DNA of 64,000 bases from Glandiceps talaboti (lineage: Eukaryota > Hemichordata > Enteropneusta > Spengelidae), in assembly GCF_964340395.1 (NCBI RefSeq), contig NC_135564.1, positions 22,113,942-22,177,941 of the forward strand, written 5' to 3'. The translations under genes were made by a program, and so were the position numbers. The notes below the pieces were generated by a model. The model did not search any database. It saw only the letters and a list, made by a program, of their open reading frames with translations, and had not been told where the DNA came from. Positions 48,600 through 59,877 of this stretch are shown here, piece by piece. Within the stretch, counting starts at the first letter, position 1, and the number at the start of each line of letters is the position of its first letter.

Positions 48600-49470
48600 A
48601 AGTGTGCAATTACTATTATTGTATGTGCAAATACTATGTTATTATGTGCATTCAATAGTTTATTATGTGCTTACCTTAAGTTATTATGTGCATACTGTAT
48701 TATTCTATGTACAGTTACTATTATTGTATGTACAAACACTATGTTATTATGTGCATTAAATAGTTTATGTACAGTTACTATTATTGTATGTGCAAACACT
48801 ATGTTAGTATGTGCATTTAATAGTTTATTATGTACAGTTATTATTATTGTATGTGTAAACACTATGTTATTATGTGCATTGAATAGTTTATTATGTACAG
48901 TTACTATTATTGTATGTGCTAACACTATGTTATTATGTGCATTAAATAGTTTATTATGTACTAACCTTAAGTTATTATGTGCATACTGTATTATTCAATG
49001 TACAGTTACTATTATTGTATATGCTAACGCTATGTTATTATGTGCATTAAATAGTTTATGTACTAACCTTAAGTTATTATGTGCATACTGTATTATTAAA
49101 TGTACAGTTACTATTATTGTATGTGCAAATGGTATGTTATTATGTGCATTAAATAGTTTATTATTCACTGTTACTACTATTGTATGTGCTAACGCTATGT
49201 TATTATGTGCATTAAATAGTTTATTATGTACCAACCTTAGGTTATTATGTGCATACTGTGTTATTCTATGTACAGTTACTATCATTGTATGTGCTAACAT
49301 TATGTTATTATGTGCATTAGAGTTTATTATGTACTAACCCTAAGTTATTATGTACATACTGCATTATTCAATGTACAGTTACTATTATTCTATGTGCTAA
49401 CGCTATGTTATAACGTTAACTCGATAGTATATTATGGACAGACTTTAGGACATTATGTGCATACTCAACA
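48600..49470. repeat. Left arm tandem array (about 60/105-bp composite units)
   Basis: Units are built from blocks such as GTACAGTTACTATTATTGTA, ACACTATGTTATTATGTGCA, TTAAATAGTTTATTATGTAC and CTTAAGTTATTATGTGCATA. Short units lack the last blocks. Long ORFs on both strands are by-products. Confidence 0.93.
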
Positions 49471-49486
49471 TAGTACTATCATTGTT

Positions 49487-50411
49487 CTGTATGGAGGTGA
49501 ACTAGAAATTTTTTTTTTTTGATCCTGTAATGGCTTGAGAAAAAAAAATTGTCATAACAGACAGAAGTGGAAAAAAAATTGTCAGAAATGAGCAAATTTG
49601 GAAACCTTATTCTCATGTATTCTTTGGCGGCTCGCCGCCATAGGTGCCGCAAATGTTTTTAATACAAGTATAAATTCCTGTTTTTTTCCAGCACTTATCA
49701 TTAAAACATGCACTATGTAGCTCTGCTTTAAACCCAAGTGCACACAAAGTTTTCCTTTCCTTTTCTGACCCAAGAAAACATATTTCAGGATTTTTGTTGC
49801 AATATCTCAATGACACAGTCAATATCTGAAGGGGACTATTTGGTTTCTGTAAATTAAGACAATTTAAAAAACAAGACAGGAGTCAATAAACTAGTGTTAA
49901 AATCTAGTGTTTTTCGTTCAATATAAATCTCTTATAAAGATGTACAAATAAATCTTTCTCAAGTTGACAATGAAAATTGAGGAACAACAAATATAACGAA
50001 ATACAAAAAATAATATCTTCCCTGAGAACTTACAGGAATTGACTGATTCAAAGAAAAGCAAGTTTAGTACTGATCAGAGTTGATTTTGGAACTGTTCTAT
50101 AATTTAAAGTTGTAATTTAACGTAGACAGACGTCTTTCATACTAACTGCTAATTCTTCTACTTGCACAGAACAAGTTATTTAGAGGTACAGTTGTGAACC
50201 ATTGTGACGTGGTATAAGTATGAACAACGCATTCAAACTTAATGATTAATTTTAAAAAAATTGCACTGCTACTCCATTTGAAAAAAAAATTGATGCAGGA
50301 CTGACAGTAGAAAAAAAATTGCTGTCACTCTGACTGGGAAAAAAATTTGCTCCCATACCTACTTCCTCCATACCCCCCCCCCCCCCAGAAATCAAACGGT
50401 TCTCCCCTTAG
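49487..50411. mobile_element. Element with GTATGGAGG inverted ends and poly-A/T blocks
   Basis: The left end GTATGGAGGTGAACTAG is followed by a T-run, AATTGTCATAACAGACAG and A-runs. It is mirrored on the right by CTACTTCCTCCATAC preceded by AAAAAAATTGCTGTCACTCT. Outside the right arm, a C-run then AGAAATCAAACGGTTCTCCC and CTTAG resembles the end of another GGG-type element; the same TTTGATTTCTGGGGGGG occurs at about 63,268. A minus-strand ORF of about 70 codons (CFNDKCWKKTGIYTCIKNIC) is Cys-containing but unrecognised. Boundaries are uncertain. Confidence 0.5.
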
Positions 50412-50475
50412 TTACGGTAGATCTCGATCTAGACGTCACTAGACGATCTAGTTGCCGCACGAGTTGGAACCCCTG

Positions 50476-50670
50476 TCAGCTCCCAGGCCCGGCCCGCCCC
50501 AAAGCTTCCCGGCACCGACTTCTTAAATCAAGTCGGTCACCCAATCTTCTGACACCAAAACTTATTAAATTTTCCTCAGTCATGTCGAGCACATGAGAGA
50601 AAGTGACTCCCTCTGTCAAGAAACGTTCTGTGAAAGCTGACAGACCTAAATCTGACAGAACAGACTCCAT
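50476..50670 (-). CDS. SAM-domain protein, short ORF inside the foldback element
   Basis: The minus strand from ATG 50,670-50,668 to the stop at 50,478-50,476 encodes about 64 residues that are almost entirely a sterile alpha motif. It begins MESVLSDLGLSAFTERFLTE, then VLDMTEENLISFGVRRLGDR, then LDLRSRCREAL. The landmarks LGL-x-x-F...F, the E-G-V/I step, L-x-x-M/L-T-E-E-L...G-V...L-G-x-R are the SAM core pattern. Family knowledge: SAM domains self-associate or bind other SAM domains or RNA. The frame has no stop and no frameshift, and codon use is GC-richer than the AT-rich arms. It may be an exon of a captured host gene, a complete small protein or part of the transposon's gene set. No splice partner could be confirmed. 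Confidence 0.72.
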   Translation of the reverse strand: MESVLSDLGLSAFTERFLTEGVTFSHVLDMTEENLISFGVRRLGDRLDLRSRCREALGRAGPGS

Positions 50671-50814
50671 GACAGACGACGACGGGACGTGCTCACAAAA
50701 GGATAACACAACAGCAACTCGAGTCTGCGCGTGCGTGTTTGAATCCGAGAAAGTGTGCCCTCTAGCGGGGGATCTTAACGAAAGCCCTTAATAAACTACT
50801 GTATGCACATAACG

Positions 50815-51865
50815 ACGTAGTGTTACCGCATATAATAATAATAACTGTACATATAATAATACAGTATGCTCATAATAACTTAATATTTGCACATAATAAC
50901 ATAGTGTTAGCGCATATAATAATAGTAACTGTACATATAATAATACAGTATGCACATAATAACTTAAGATTTGCACATAATAAAATATTTAATGCACATA
51001 ATAACATAGTGTTAGCACATATATTAATAGTAACTGTACATATAATAATACAGTATGCACATAATAACTTAATATTTGCACATAATAAAATATTTAATGC
51101 ACATAATAATATAGTGTTAGCACATATAATAATAGTAACTGTACATATAATAATACAGTATGCACATAATAACTTAAGATTTGCACATAATAAAATATTT
51201 AATGCACATAATAACATAGTGTTAGCGCATATAATAATAGTAACTGTACATAGAATAATACAGTATGCACATAATAACTTAAGATTTGCACATAATAAAA
51301 TATTTAATGTACATAATAACATAGTGTTAGCGCATATAATAATAGTAACTGTACATAGAATAATACAGTATGCACATAATAACTTAAGATTTGCACATAA
51401 TAAAATATTTAATGCACATAATAACATAGTGTTAGCGCATATAATAATAGTAACTGTACATAGAATATTACAATATGCACATAATAACTTAAGGTAAGTA
51501 CATAATAAACTATTGAATGCACATAATAACATAGTATTTGCACATACAATAATAGTAACATAGAATAATACAGTATGCACATAATAACTTAAGGTAAGTA
51601 CATAATAAACTATTGAATGCACATAATAACATAGTATTTGCACATACAATAATAGTAACATAGAATAATACAGTATGCACATAATAACTTAAGGTAAGTA
51701 CATAATAAACTATTGAATGCACATAATAACATAGTATTTGCACATACAATAATAGTAACATAGAATAATACAGTATGCACATAATAACTTAAGGTAAGTA
51801 CATAATAAACTATTGAATGCACATAATAACATAGTATTTGCACATACAATAATAGTAATTGCACA
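50815..51865. repeat. Right arm tandem array (about 107- and 100-bp units)
   Basis: Reverse complement of the left-arm family. The inner five or six units are about 107 bp (AATAGTAACTGTACATATAA, TACAGTATGCACATAATAAC, TTTGCACATAATAAAATATT). The outer three units, at about 51,530-51,830, are exactly 100 bp apart, lack the CTGTACA block and are virtually identical, suggesting recent expansion. Confidence 0.94.
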
Positions 51866-51890
51866 CTTAAGTCAGCTGTGGCTTTCCATA

Positions 51891-52345
51891 CATGTGCGTG
51901 TTGAACTTCCTTCTGTCCCACCACGAGTTTACACATTCCTTTAATCACTAAATTGTCAAGATTTTGTTGAGTGGCGCACCCTCACAGTACACTAATTATA
52001 TAGAGGTCAATGTATAGGTCACCATTATTGATACATTGTCACGAAATTTTCTTCGTAGGCTAGGCGAGGCTTGGTCTATTTTCCATATTTTGACAACACA
52101 CATTTGGGTATAAATTATAGATTATTACACTTGATAAATATATGAGAGTGTATTTATATCCTGAGATACAGAGCTAGATAAATGATTATGTACAAGCCTT
52201 GCAACAAACAACGGTAGTTTGTTATCGAGAGAAATCGGAAAAGAACACGGTAAAAAGGAGACGGTTCGAGGTCAATATAATACTTCCTAAACTTCCAATC
52301 GAAAATCTAAAATGACACAATTTCTCTTTATTCATCTGCGCATTA
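51891..52345. other. No gene recognised
   Basis: Unique AT-rich sequence between the foldback-like element and element E3; no exon-like segment. Confidence 0.5.
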
Positions 52346-54903
52346 GGGTGAGGTTTTTTTTTTTTTGTTTCTCATCTCCAATGGAATAGTCAGGTGGGGC
52401 GGGCGGGCGAAATAAAAAAAAAAGGGGGCAAGAAAAAAAAATCTGTATTTTTCCAGTTGTATTCTCTCTCCTTTCTGTCCTGTCAGTCTCTCTACAACTT
52501 CTTTTCTCTTTTCTTTATTGAATTCCTTGTTACAAGTCTCTTTCCTTCATTTTAGCAAGGTTGACAAGTCTGTAGAATAACTTTGTAAGAAGATGAATAC
52601 TTATCATCCTGATGGGTGTAAATCTGTAGCCATGAACTATTGTGTGATTTTATCAGGAGTACTAATACATTCGTCCTATTAATTTATTATTATGGCATTG
52701 CCATCGCTAACAATTTTTTCAAGTTATCCAATTTGAACTTCAGTGTGTAACCTTTTGAAACACTTACATGATGATTGTCATCAGTGTGCGAGATGAATTT
52801 TCATTTATATAAATCATTACTTCTATGAAACATTTTTTCTTCAGTGTAAACTTGTCAAAATAATCCACCAGATAACATGTAAACATTTCTAGAACTCAGA
52901 ATTCCTTTGGGATTTACTGTTTAAAAGTAATTAAAAGTAATAATGTAAACATCGGAATCATGCATGTCATGGATCATGAAACGCTATGGAGTCGATCATT
53001 TCCCCAATGATACAACTGATTTAAAGCTAAAACCTGGTCAAGAAATTAGGAATGCAGTATGACTTTTACCAATTTTAAGCATAATTTTGAAAATGATGGA
53101 AATATTCTGAGCTATTATTACATTGCAGCAAAATGTACTGCGCGACAGTATTAATTTCGAGCCCTGTCCCTCATCAAACCTCAACGGCTTCAGCCATGAT
53201 GAAAGACACATGCTGCTCTGATGTAACAAAGGGGGTGGGTGGGTGGGTGGGAGGGTAGGGGGGGGGGTAGACGGCAGTGTTCTGCCAAGGTTTCCAACAA
53301 ATGGGGACAAAGGCCCCTTGGTTGCAAAAAGTGGTGTCATTTGACAGGGAGTGGGGTCAATTATTATTGTCTATGAAATATTCATATAAATTATCTGAGA
53401 CCACTGTAGAGATACTGTGGTCTGAGATATTCCATTACGTATAGACCATTACCTAACTACATAAAAAAAATCCATTCATAATAACAGTTCCCAGTAAGCT
53501 ATTTTTTGAAAATTGTGTACTACACATTACATCTTAATAAAAGAAGGCAATTAAGATTATGTAATTTTAAGTCATTTCTACAGAATATATTATATATTGT
53601 TTAGAAAGATTGGACAGCCAGGTAGTCACAATTTTTAATCTGAATATCAATGAATAGCAGTGCTCAAATTTTTAATTCCCTTTTTTTCAGACAAGGACAA
53701 AGAACTTCAAAATAAGTCACAGTGAACATATGATTGAATAAAAACTTGGAGAAATCCTAAACTTGTAACCACTTGTTTCATTTTTGAAATTGTTAGTACA
53801 CTGCTGTGTTTATCATTCCCTCTTCAAATTCATGACATTTTGAAGAAAAAAAATCCCTGACTTTAAAAAGTACCAAAGGTGAACGAAAAACTTACAAATA
53901 ATAGTCAAACAAACTTTGAAATAGTTTATTTTTTATCAATTAACCGTTACTGGCTGTGTATCATGATTTGGTCCTGCTATATCAAATGACAGCATAGTTA
54001 CATACCGTAAATTTGATACGGAAAGCTGACATTAGGTGTCCTTGACAGTCAGAACTTGAATCTTTAACTAAAACTACGTCAACAACGTCAAAGTTGGGAT
54101 GCTCTGTAAATGCCACATTAATTTTTTTCTGATTTGCACAACAAGTTCGTTCTTCATGTGTGACCGTCTATAGTGGCCATGCCAGTGATTACGCATTGAT
54201 TCAGTGCCCAACATTCACATGTGTCACTGTCAACATCATGCAACAAGATCCCCTAACACAGCTTTTTCGGAATCAAAATACACATGTACTCATTTAATTT
54301 AACCCATCCACAAATGAAAATCACAACCTGTCCCATAAATTTGGTTTATTCAGGCTTCTGAGCTGTGGCAGATATAATAGATGTTCCGCGTTCCGGTAGC
54401 AAGTTCAGTGTTTCGCACACGTCAGTGAGTAGGTCAGAGGTCACGACAGTGACGATAGACAAAACATGTGACGAGAGACGTCCATTTCGACGTCTCATCT
54501 ACTCCCTCTAATGTTTCAATTTGTAGATAAAGTTTATCAAAGTTGATCTTTTTGTGGCATTTTTTATGTTAACAACAGAACTACGCGTTGTCACTGTATC
54601 TTATATGATGTCAACAAAACTTTCCCATACGCAGTCAGTGGATTGACGTCGAGTCAGAGCCTGGCCTGGTCCGGCCGTGGACTTAGATAATTTTGATATC
54701 TGCCGTAAAATGAATGCGCCAAAGCGACGCAAGGTGGGAAAATTATTGCGTCATTTGTAATTGTAAGACGCCATGAGGAACCTTACAATTTTGCTGTGCT
54801 CAGGGGTCGGTCGGAAATAAAAAAACTTTTTTTTTTCTGATGTCGGAGCTGCAAATTAGGGTCGGTCGGGAGATGAGAAACAGAAAAATAAAAAGGGCCG
54901 CCC
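52346..54903. mobile_element. Element E3: 2.56-kb GGG-ended element, TTA duplication (copy 2 of 27-29 kb)
   Basis: The left end is GGGTGAGG, a T-run and GTTTCTCATCTCC. The right end is GGAGATGAGAAACAGAAAAA, TAAAAA and GGGCCGCCC. TTA flanks both ends (52,343-52,345 and 54,904-54,906). From 52,496 it matches 26,999-29,410 almost base for base. It contains the G-run cluster at about 53,230 and a right-truncated relative of element C. No transposase was recognised. Confidence 0.75.
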
Positions 54904-54956
54904 TTACCAACTTTGATTCAACGTTGAATATGGAGCTTAATCCACGCCAAAAGTCG

Positions 54957-56380
54957 AACTCGTCAAGTGATAAGTCAGGTACATCAAATGACAAGTCAGG
55001 AACATCAAGTGATAAGTCAGGAACGTCAAATGACAAGTCAGGAAGGTCAATTGGTAAGTCAGGTCTGTCAAATGACAAGTCAGGAACGTCAAGTGATAAG
55101 TCAGGTCCGTCAAGTGATAAGTCAGGAACGTCAATCGGTAAGTCAGGTCCGTCAAATGACAAGTCAGGTCCGTCAAATGACAAGTCGGGAACGTCAAGTG
55201 ATGAGTCAGGTCCGTCAATTGGTAAGTCAGGTCCGTCAATTGACAAGTCAGGTCCGTCAATTGGTAAGTCAGGAACGTCAAGTGACAAGTCAGGTCCGTC
55301 AATTGACAAGTCAGGTCCGTCAATTGGTAAGTCAGGTCCGTCAATTGGTAAGTCAGGTCAGTCAAATGACAAGTCAGGAACGTCAAATGACAAGTCAGGT
55401 CCGTCAAATGACAAGTCAGGAACGTCAAGTGATAAGTCAGGTCCGTCAATTGGTAAGTCAGGAACGTCAAGTGATAAGTCAGGTCCGTCAATTGGTAAGT
55501 CAGGAACGTCAAGTGATAAGTCAGGTCCGTCAAGTGATAAGTCAGGAACGTCAATCGGTAAGTCAGGTCCGTCAAATGACAAGTCGGGCACGTCAAATGA
55601 CAAGTCAGGTCCGTCAAATGACAAGTCGGGAACGTCAAGTGATGAGTCAGGTCCGTCAATTGGTAAGTCAGGTCCGTCAATTGACAAGTCAGGTCCGTCA
55701 ATTGGTAAGTCAGGAACGTCAAGTGACAAGTCAGGTCCGTCAATTGACAAGTCAGGTCCGTCAATTGGTAAGTCAGGTCCGTCAATTGGTAAGTCAGGTC
55801 AGTCAAATGACGAGTCAGGAACGTCAAATGACAAGTCAGGTCCGTCAAATGACAAGTCAGGAACGTCAAGTGATAAGTCAGGTCCGTCAATTGGTAAGTC
55901 AGGAACGTCAAGTGATAAGTCAGGTCTGTCAATTGACAAGTCAGGAACGTCAAGTGATAAGTCAGGTCCGTCAATTGTCAAGTCAGGAACGTCAAGTGAT
56001 AAGTCAGGTCCGTCAATTGACAAGTCAGGAACGTCAAGTGATAAGTCAGGTCCGTCAATTGACAAGTCAGGAACGTCAAGTGATAAGTCAGGTCCGTCAA
56101 TTGACAAGTCAGGAACGTCAAGTGATAAGTCAGGAATTACGTCAATTGACAAGTCAGGAACGTCAATTGATAAGTCAGGAACGTCAAGTGATAAGTCAGG
56201 AACGTCAATTGACAAGTCAGGAACGTCAAGTGATAAGTCAGGAACGTCAATTGACAAGTCAGGAACGTCAATTGACAAGTCAGGAACGTCAATTGACAAG
56301 TCAGGAACGTCAAGTGATAAGTCAGGAACGTCAATTGACAAGTCAGGAACGTCAAGTGATTAAGTCGATGTCAAGTGATA
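54957..56380. repeat. 21-bp minisatellite, about 67 units, multi-frame open
   Basis: The unit is AAGTCAGG, TCCG or AACG, then TCAATTGAC, TCAAGTGAT, TCAAATGAC or TCAATTGGT. The plus frame starting at ATG 54,840 inside the end of element E3 is open for 507 codons, with heptads KSGTSSD/KSGPSID. A second plus frame (QVISQERQMTS type) and minus frames are also open. A 420-bp higher-order duplication (20 units) is visible: 55,132 onward equals 55,552 onward, including the rare TCAATCGGT and GATGAGTCAGG variants. A coding role is unlikely but not excluded. Confidence 0.96.
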
Positions 56381-57655
56381 AGTCAATTTGTACGAACGTT
56401 ATATCATTTTTGGCAATCGATAATTCAATCTGGACAGTTGACAATTCATAGAGTGCAGCTAAATCAAAGCATACGTTGAAGTCTGCACAAAGCACCCCAG
56501 CTCGCTTGGAAGTGAATACACGTCAACTGACGACTACTTTTGACAGAACGCGTTTGGAAATCGTAATACCAATGTCTACTAAGCTAGGTATGCTCTTAAC
56601 AAGTTATATGACCCAGGTCATGAACTGGCAGAAGAATTGATAGATGGAAGAATTATACTCGAGTTTTATATGCAGTTATGGATGACTTAAATTTTATACG
56701 TTCACACGCCTAAATTTTGCCAGTTTAGACATTTCGTGGAATGATCTTGAGGGAAAGTGGCTCCACACAACGAATATTTAACTTCTGCGTGGGCTATCGG
56801 GATGTGTTTTTGTTGTGTCTGTTCTGTTTAGCAGCTGATGTAATGAAATAGCCATGGCAATATACGAAGCCAGATCTTTTAGGGGTGCACACTTTTAACT
56901 TCAGGGGGATGGGAGGATTCTCCTTCCGAGCGCTGTATTTTTTGGTGACCCCCTGCAACAAAATAAGTAGCCCCGCCCCCAGATTCTTGTGTTTTCTCAT
57001 GATCCCCACCCCCTAAAAAGCAAAAAAAGAAAACACTTAAAGTGCCGTGGTAATTAACTTTTCACTCAAAACAAATTCACAATTCAACTTTGATTCATGC
57101 AATATAAAAATCAATATACATTATGAGAAAGATAGTTGTGCTGTAAAGAACGATTATTTATTATATATGCAAAAGCAATCGGACAGTAAGGGAGATATCT
57201 TTGCAGTTATTATGTGTAATTACCAACATATCAGTTCAAAATACATTCTCACTGGAGAGAAAAGGGATGTTCAAATCTGATTTGGTTCTAAGTAATATTT
57301 GTATTCATGTCTAACTATAAGTCTAGATACACTGTTTGGAAGCGTTGGTATGCTTCACAGTTTGCATTGATTTTTAAAAGTAAAAGTCTTCCATGGCAGA
57401 AGTACCTCAATGTCATGGTTGTGTCTGTATTTGTATTAATATGGTACTATTGGGGAAAGCTTTCACTAAAATGTCAAATAGACGTTGTTCATTTCTTTAG
57501 TATCGCTGAAATATGTAGATGTCAATTCCCTAGTATCAATCCTTTGAAACCTATTAAACTTATATATTTACTACATGATACAACTGTTTCTTATTTGTCT
57601 ATAAAATTGTGAACAAACTATATCTCCTCAGTTTAGGCAAAAAATCAATTACTAG
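56381..57655. other. Mostly unique sequence, no gene recognised
   Basis: Short ORFs (57,047-57,280 and 57,307-57,612, plus strand) have no recognised motif. A C/G-run rich patch at 56,890-57,020 resembles the interior of the GGG-ended elements. Confidence 0.45.
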
Positions 57656-57879
57656 AGGGGCATGAAAAAAAATTGAGGGTTCGAGGGTAGGCATGGAAAT
57701 TCTGATGGTCTGAAAGGGGTGGACACAAAATATTTTGTTAACGATTTGAACCAAATTAAACATCAGGAGCGATCGTTTACTGAGTACATTTGAACATTTC
57801 TAAAGCATATATTCAGTGATGAGGTGGGTGACTGCAAAGTGAATGTGTTTGTGTATGCCTAAATTTCTCTTCCCCCTGC

Positions 57880-57880
57880 C

Positions 57881-57923
<43 letters not shown>
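57880..57923. repeat. (TGTC)n microsatellite
   Basis: About ten perfect TGTC/CTGT steps inside element E4. Confidence 0.95.
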
Positions 57924-58476
57924 TAGGAACAGTCATTTACATTGTACATTTGCAAAAGTGTTCACTTCATTTACTACCATACATTTTAATATGTGTCATT
58001 TTACAGTACCCCCCCCCCCCGTACTTCAGAGATGTATAGTATGGGTACACTACATTAAACTAACAGTGGAAATAAACTTCAGCATCTATACATAACAAAT
58101 GAGAGATTTCTTTACAAATATAGATGTGGGCTTTCCAAAAAAGGTCTCATATTGGGCTGTAACCTGTACTTGGAAATACTTAGCCAGCAGGGTTTTCTCT
58201 TTTCAATCTTGATTTTGGGAGGAAACAGCATGTGGGAGGGTATGAGAGGGGATGTCCCCATTTTTTCAAATAAGGCTGCTTTCACAAAAACTTGTTAGGG
58301 GGGTCGGGAGATTTTAGGGGGGGGGGGACTTGAAAATATATGGATAGTGTGTGTGTGTGGGGGGGGGGGTTTACCTGAAAAAATGTTATGGGTTGTAGGG
58401 GGGTACCTGAAAATAAATTGACATCATGACTTTTCAAACATGGGAAATTAAGCTTTTAAAATGTTGGTCTTCCTTT

Positions 58477-58479
58477 GTC

Positions 58480-58513
<34 letters not shown>

Positions 58514-58560
58514 ACAACAACAACAACAACAGCGGCGGCGGCGGCGGTGGCGGCGGAGGC
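58477..58560. repeat. (CAA)n followed by (GGC)n
   Basis: A CAA/ACA trinucleotide run is followed directly by GGC/GGT repeats inside element E4. There is no open reading frame of note. Confidence 0.95.
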
Positions 58561-58896
58561 AGCTACAAACAACAGTTGCTCACAAGTTAGTAAAATGAAA
58601 AACAAAAACAGTCAAATTTTAATTTTCTTTTAATAAACTGTTAATGTAATGATAAATTGAAATGGGCGAATTGAATGGTAGAGATTGTTTTTTGTCTGAA
58701 AATACCAGTGTCTTTCATGTACACTACTATCTACTGAAATTTGGTTCATTTAATGTGTGAAATTACCTTTACACTGTACTGAAAATATTGTTTGTGACAT
58801 GACTGTGTTTTGGTTTGTGGTTATCACAATGATATTTAACTTTTTCATGTAAATTCTTACTAGTATTAAATGACAGACAACATTTTACATTTGCAG

Positions 58897-59013
58897 CTCT
58901 TGGAAGTTAAAAAGAAAAGAGTTGGAAAAGGTTCATCTCAGCCTGCCATCAAAATGTAAAAGATGCACATGCACTAAAACATACTTGACAAGTATCAAAA
59001 ACATCTGTGCAAG
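58897..59013 (+). pseudogene. Possible exon with Cys cluster inside element E4
   Basis: An acceptor-like TTTACATTTGCAG ends at 58,896 and a donor-like AAG/GTATTT follows 59,013. One frame is open across 117 bp and includes SWKLKRKELEKVHLSLPSK, then CKRCTCTKTYLTSIKNICA. The C-x2-C-x-C spacing suggests a metal-binding knuckle. A second possible open segment (about 59,097-59,165, ending AELTEKK then stop) follows. These could be upstream exons of the E4 protein. The splice sites are only weakly supported. Confidence 0.35.
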
Positions 59014-59314
59014 GTATTTTTTCATCCTATAGATATAACTATAATTTTCAACACAAACTTTTAATAACACATTCTAAATATTTCCTAAAATTAGCATATT
59101 GGCAACATCTGCGACATGTGAAACAGAAGACAATATCTCACAAGCTGAGTTAACAGAGAAAAAGTAAAATAAGTTTTTTGCACATACTTTTCAACTTTGC
59201 ATGAATATACTAATACTTGTAAATATAAAGATAAATAAATAAACTTTGACACTATATGGATGTATTCTCAACACCATTAACAAGAGATGATGGTAGTGAA
59301 AGACCACCAGATGA

Positions 59315-59768
59315 CTTCCAACCCCGTGCACAACTAAAACACCTGTATCAAGTAAAAATGTTGAGAAACTTGACGAATTGAGCAAGAAACTGTGTGTCAA
59401 GAAAGAGATATTAAAGGGAGCAATCCTTCATTTAGAACAACATAGAACACTTGCCTCTATGAGGGAAAGAAAACGAATGAAAGAAAGGGAGCAACGTGCT
59501 GAAAAAAAATTTGATGAATATGATTGGGATGCGCTGTCAGAAATGGTGACATTTCCAAATTGAAAGTGAATGAACTTGATAAGCACCTTTCCAACTATGA
59601 AATTCCAGCTGTGGCAGGAATGTACAAAATAGACAAAGTTGAGGCTGTAAGATGCCACTATTATCAATCTAAAGAAAGTGAGAGTGATTTGTCATCTGAT
59701 GACAGTGACAATGAGAATGATGATACAGCTAGTTCAAACTCTGATGAAGTTGAAGGAGAAATTGGGTC

Positions 59769-59813
<45 letters not shown>

Positions 59814-59877
59814 CAATGCCATGTTTATATACACAAGATCTGGAAGGAGAGCTACCACTTGGAAATCAAAAATTTAA
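59315..59877 (+). pseudogene. Transposon protein remnant homologous to 45,900-46,659
   Basis: Frame 1 (open from 59,315) reads TPVSSKNVEKLDELSKKLC, then ILHLEQHRTLASMRERKRMK and EKKFDEYDWDALSE. It then shifts by one base within an A-run near 59,543. Frame 2 continues NGDISKLKVNELDKHLSNYE, IPAVAGMYKIDKVEA, an acidic region including a poly-Asp run encoded by (GAT)n at 59,770-59,813, and the terminal FIYTRSGRRATTWKSKI before the stop. The basic helix, the Y-D/N-W motif, the SAP-like L-x-V-x-ELDK-x-L segment, the K-DK-x-A-V step, the acidic stretch and TRSGR-x-A-x-x-WK are all shared with the E1 remnant. No catalytic domain is visible; this is the C-terminal part of a larger transposon-associated protein. 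Confidence 0.72.

Larger units (their letters stand above)
48578..51890. mobile_element. Foldback-like element with about 1-kb tandem-repeat arms
   Basis: The left terminus TATGGAAAGCCACAACTGAC, continuing TTAAGTGTGCAATTACTATT, is mirrored by the right terminus ending AATTGCACACTTAAGTCAGC then TGTGGCTTTCCATA. Flanks CATATG (left) and CATGTG (right) could be a 6-bp target duplication with one change. The arms are arrays of related units in opposite orientation (48,600-49,470 and 50,815-51,865). The core holds a separate G/A-run element (49,487-50,411) and a SAM-domain ORF (50,476-50,670). Known foldback (FB/Galileo-type) elements have this architecture. No transposase was recognised. Confidence 0.82.

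Noticed and set aside
54937-56451. Additional long ORFs on both strands over the 21-bp array
   Set aside because: Mutually overlapping frames of one heptad-length repeat; cannot all be genes and none has a domain.
57307-57612. Plus ORF of 101 codons just left of element E4
   Set aside because: AT-rich, no recognised domain, no conservation information; hydrophobic stretch alone is insufficient.
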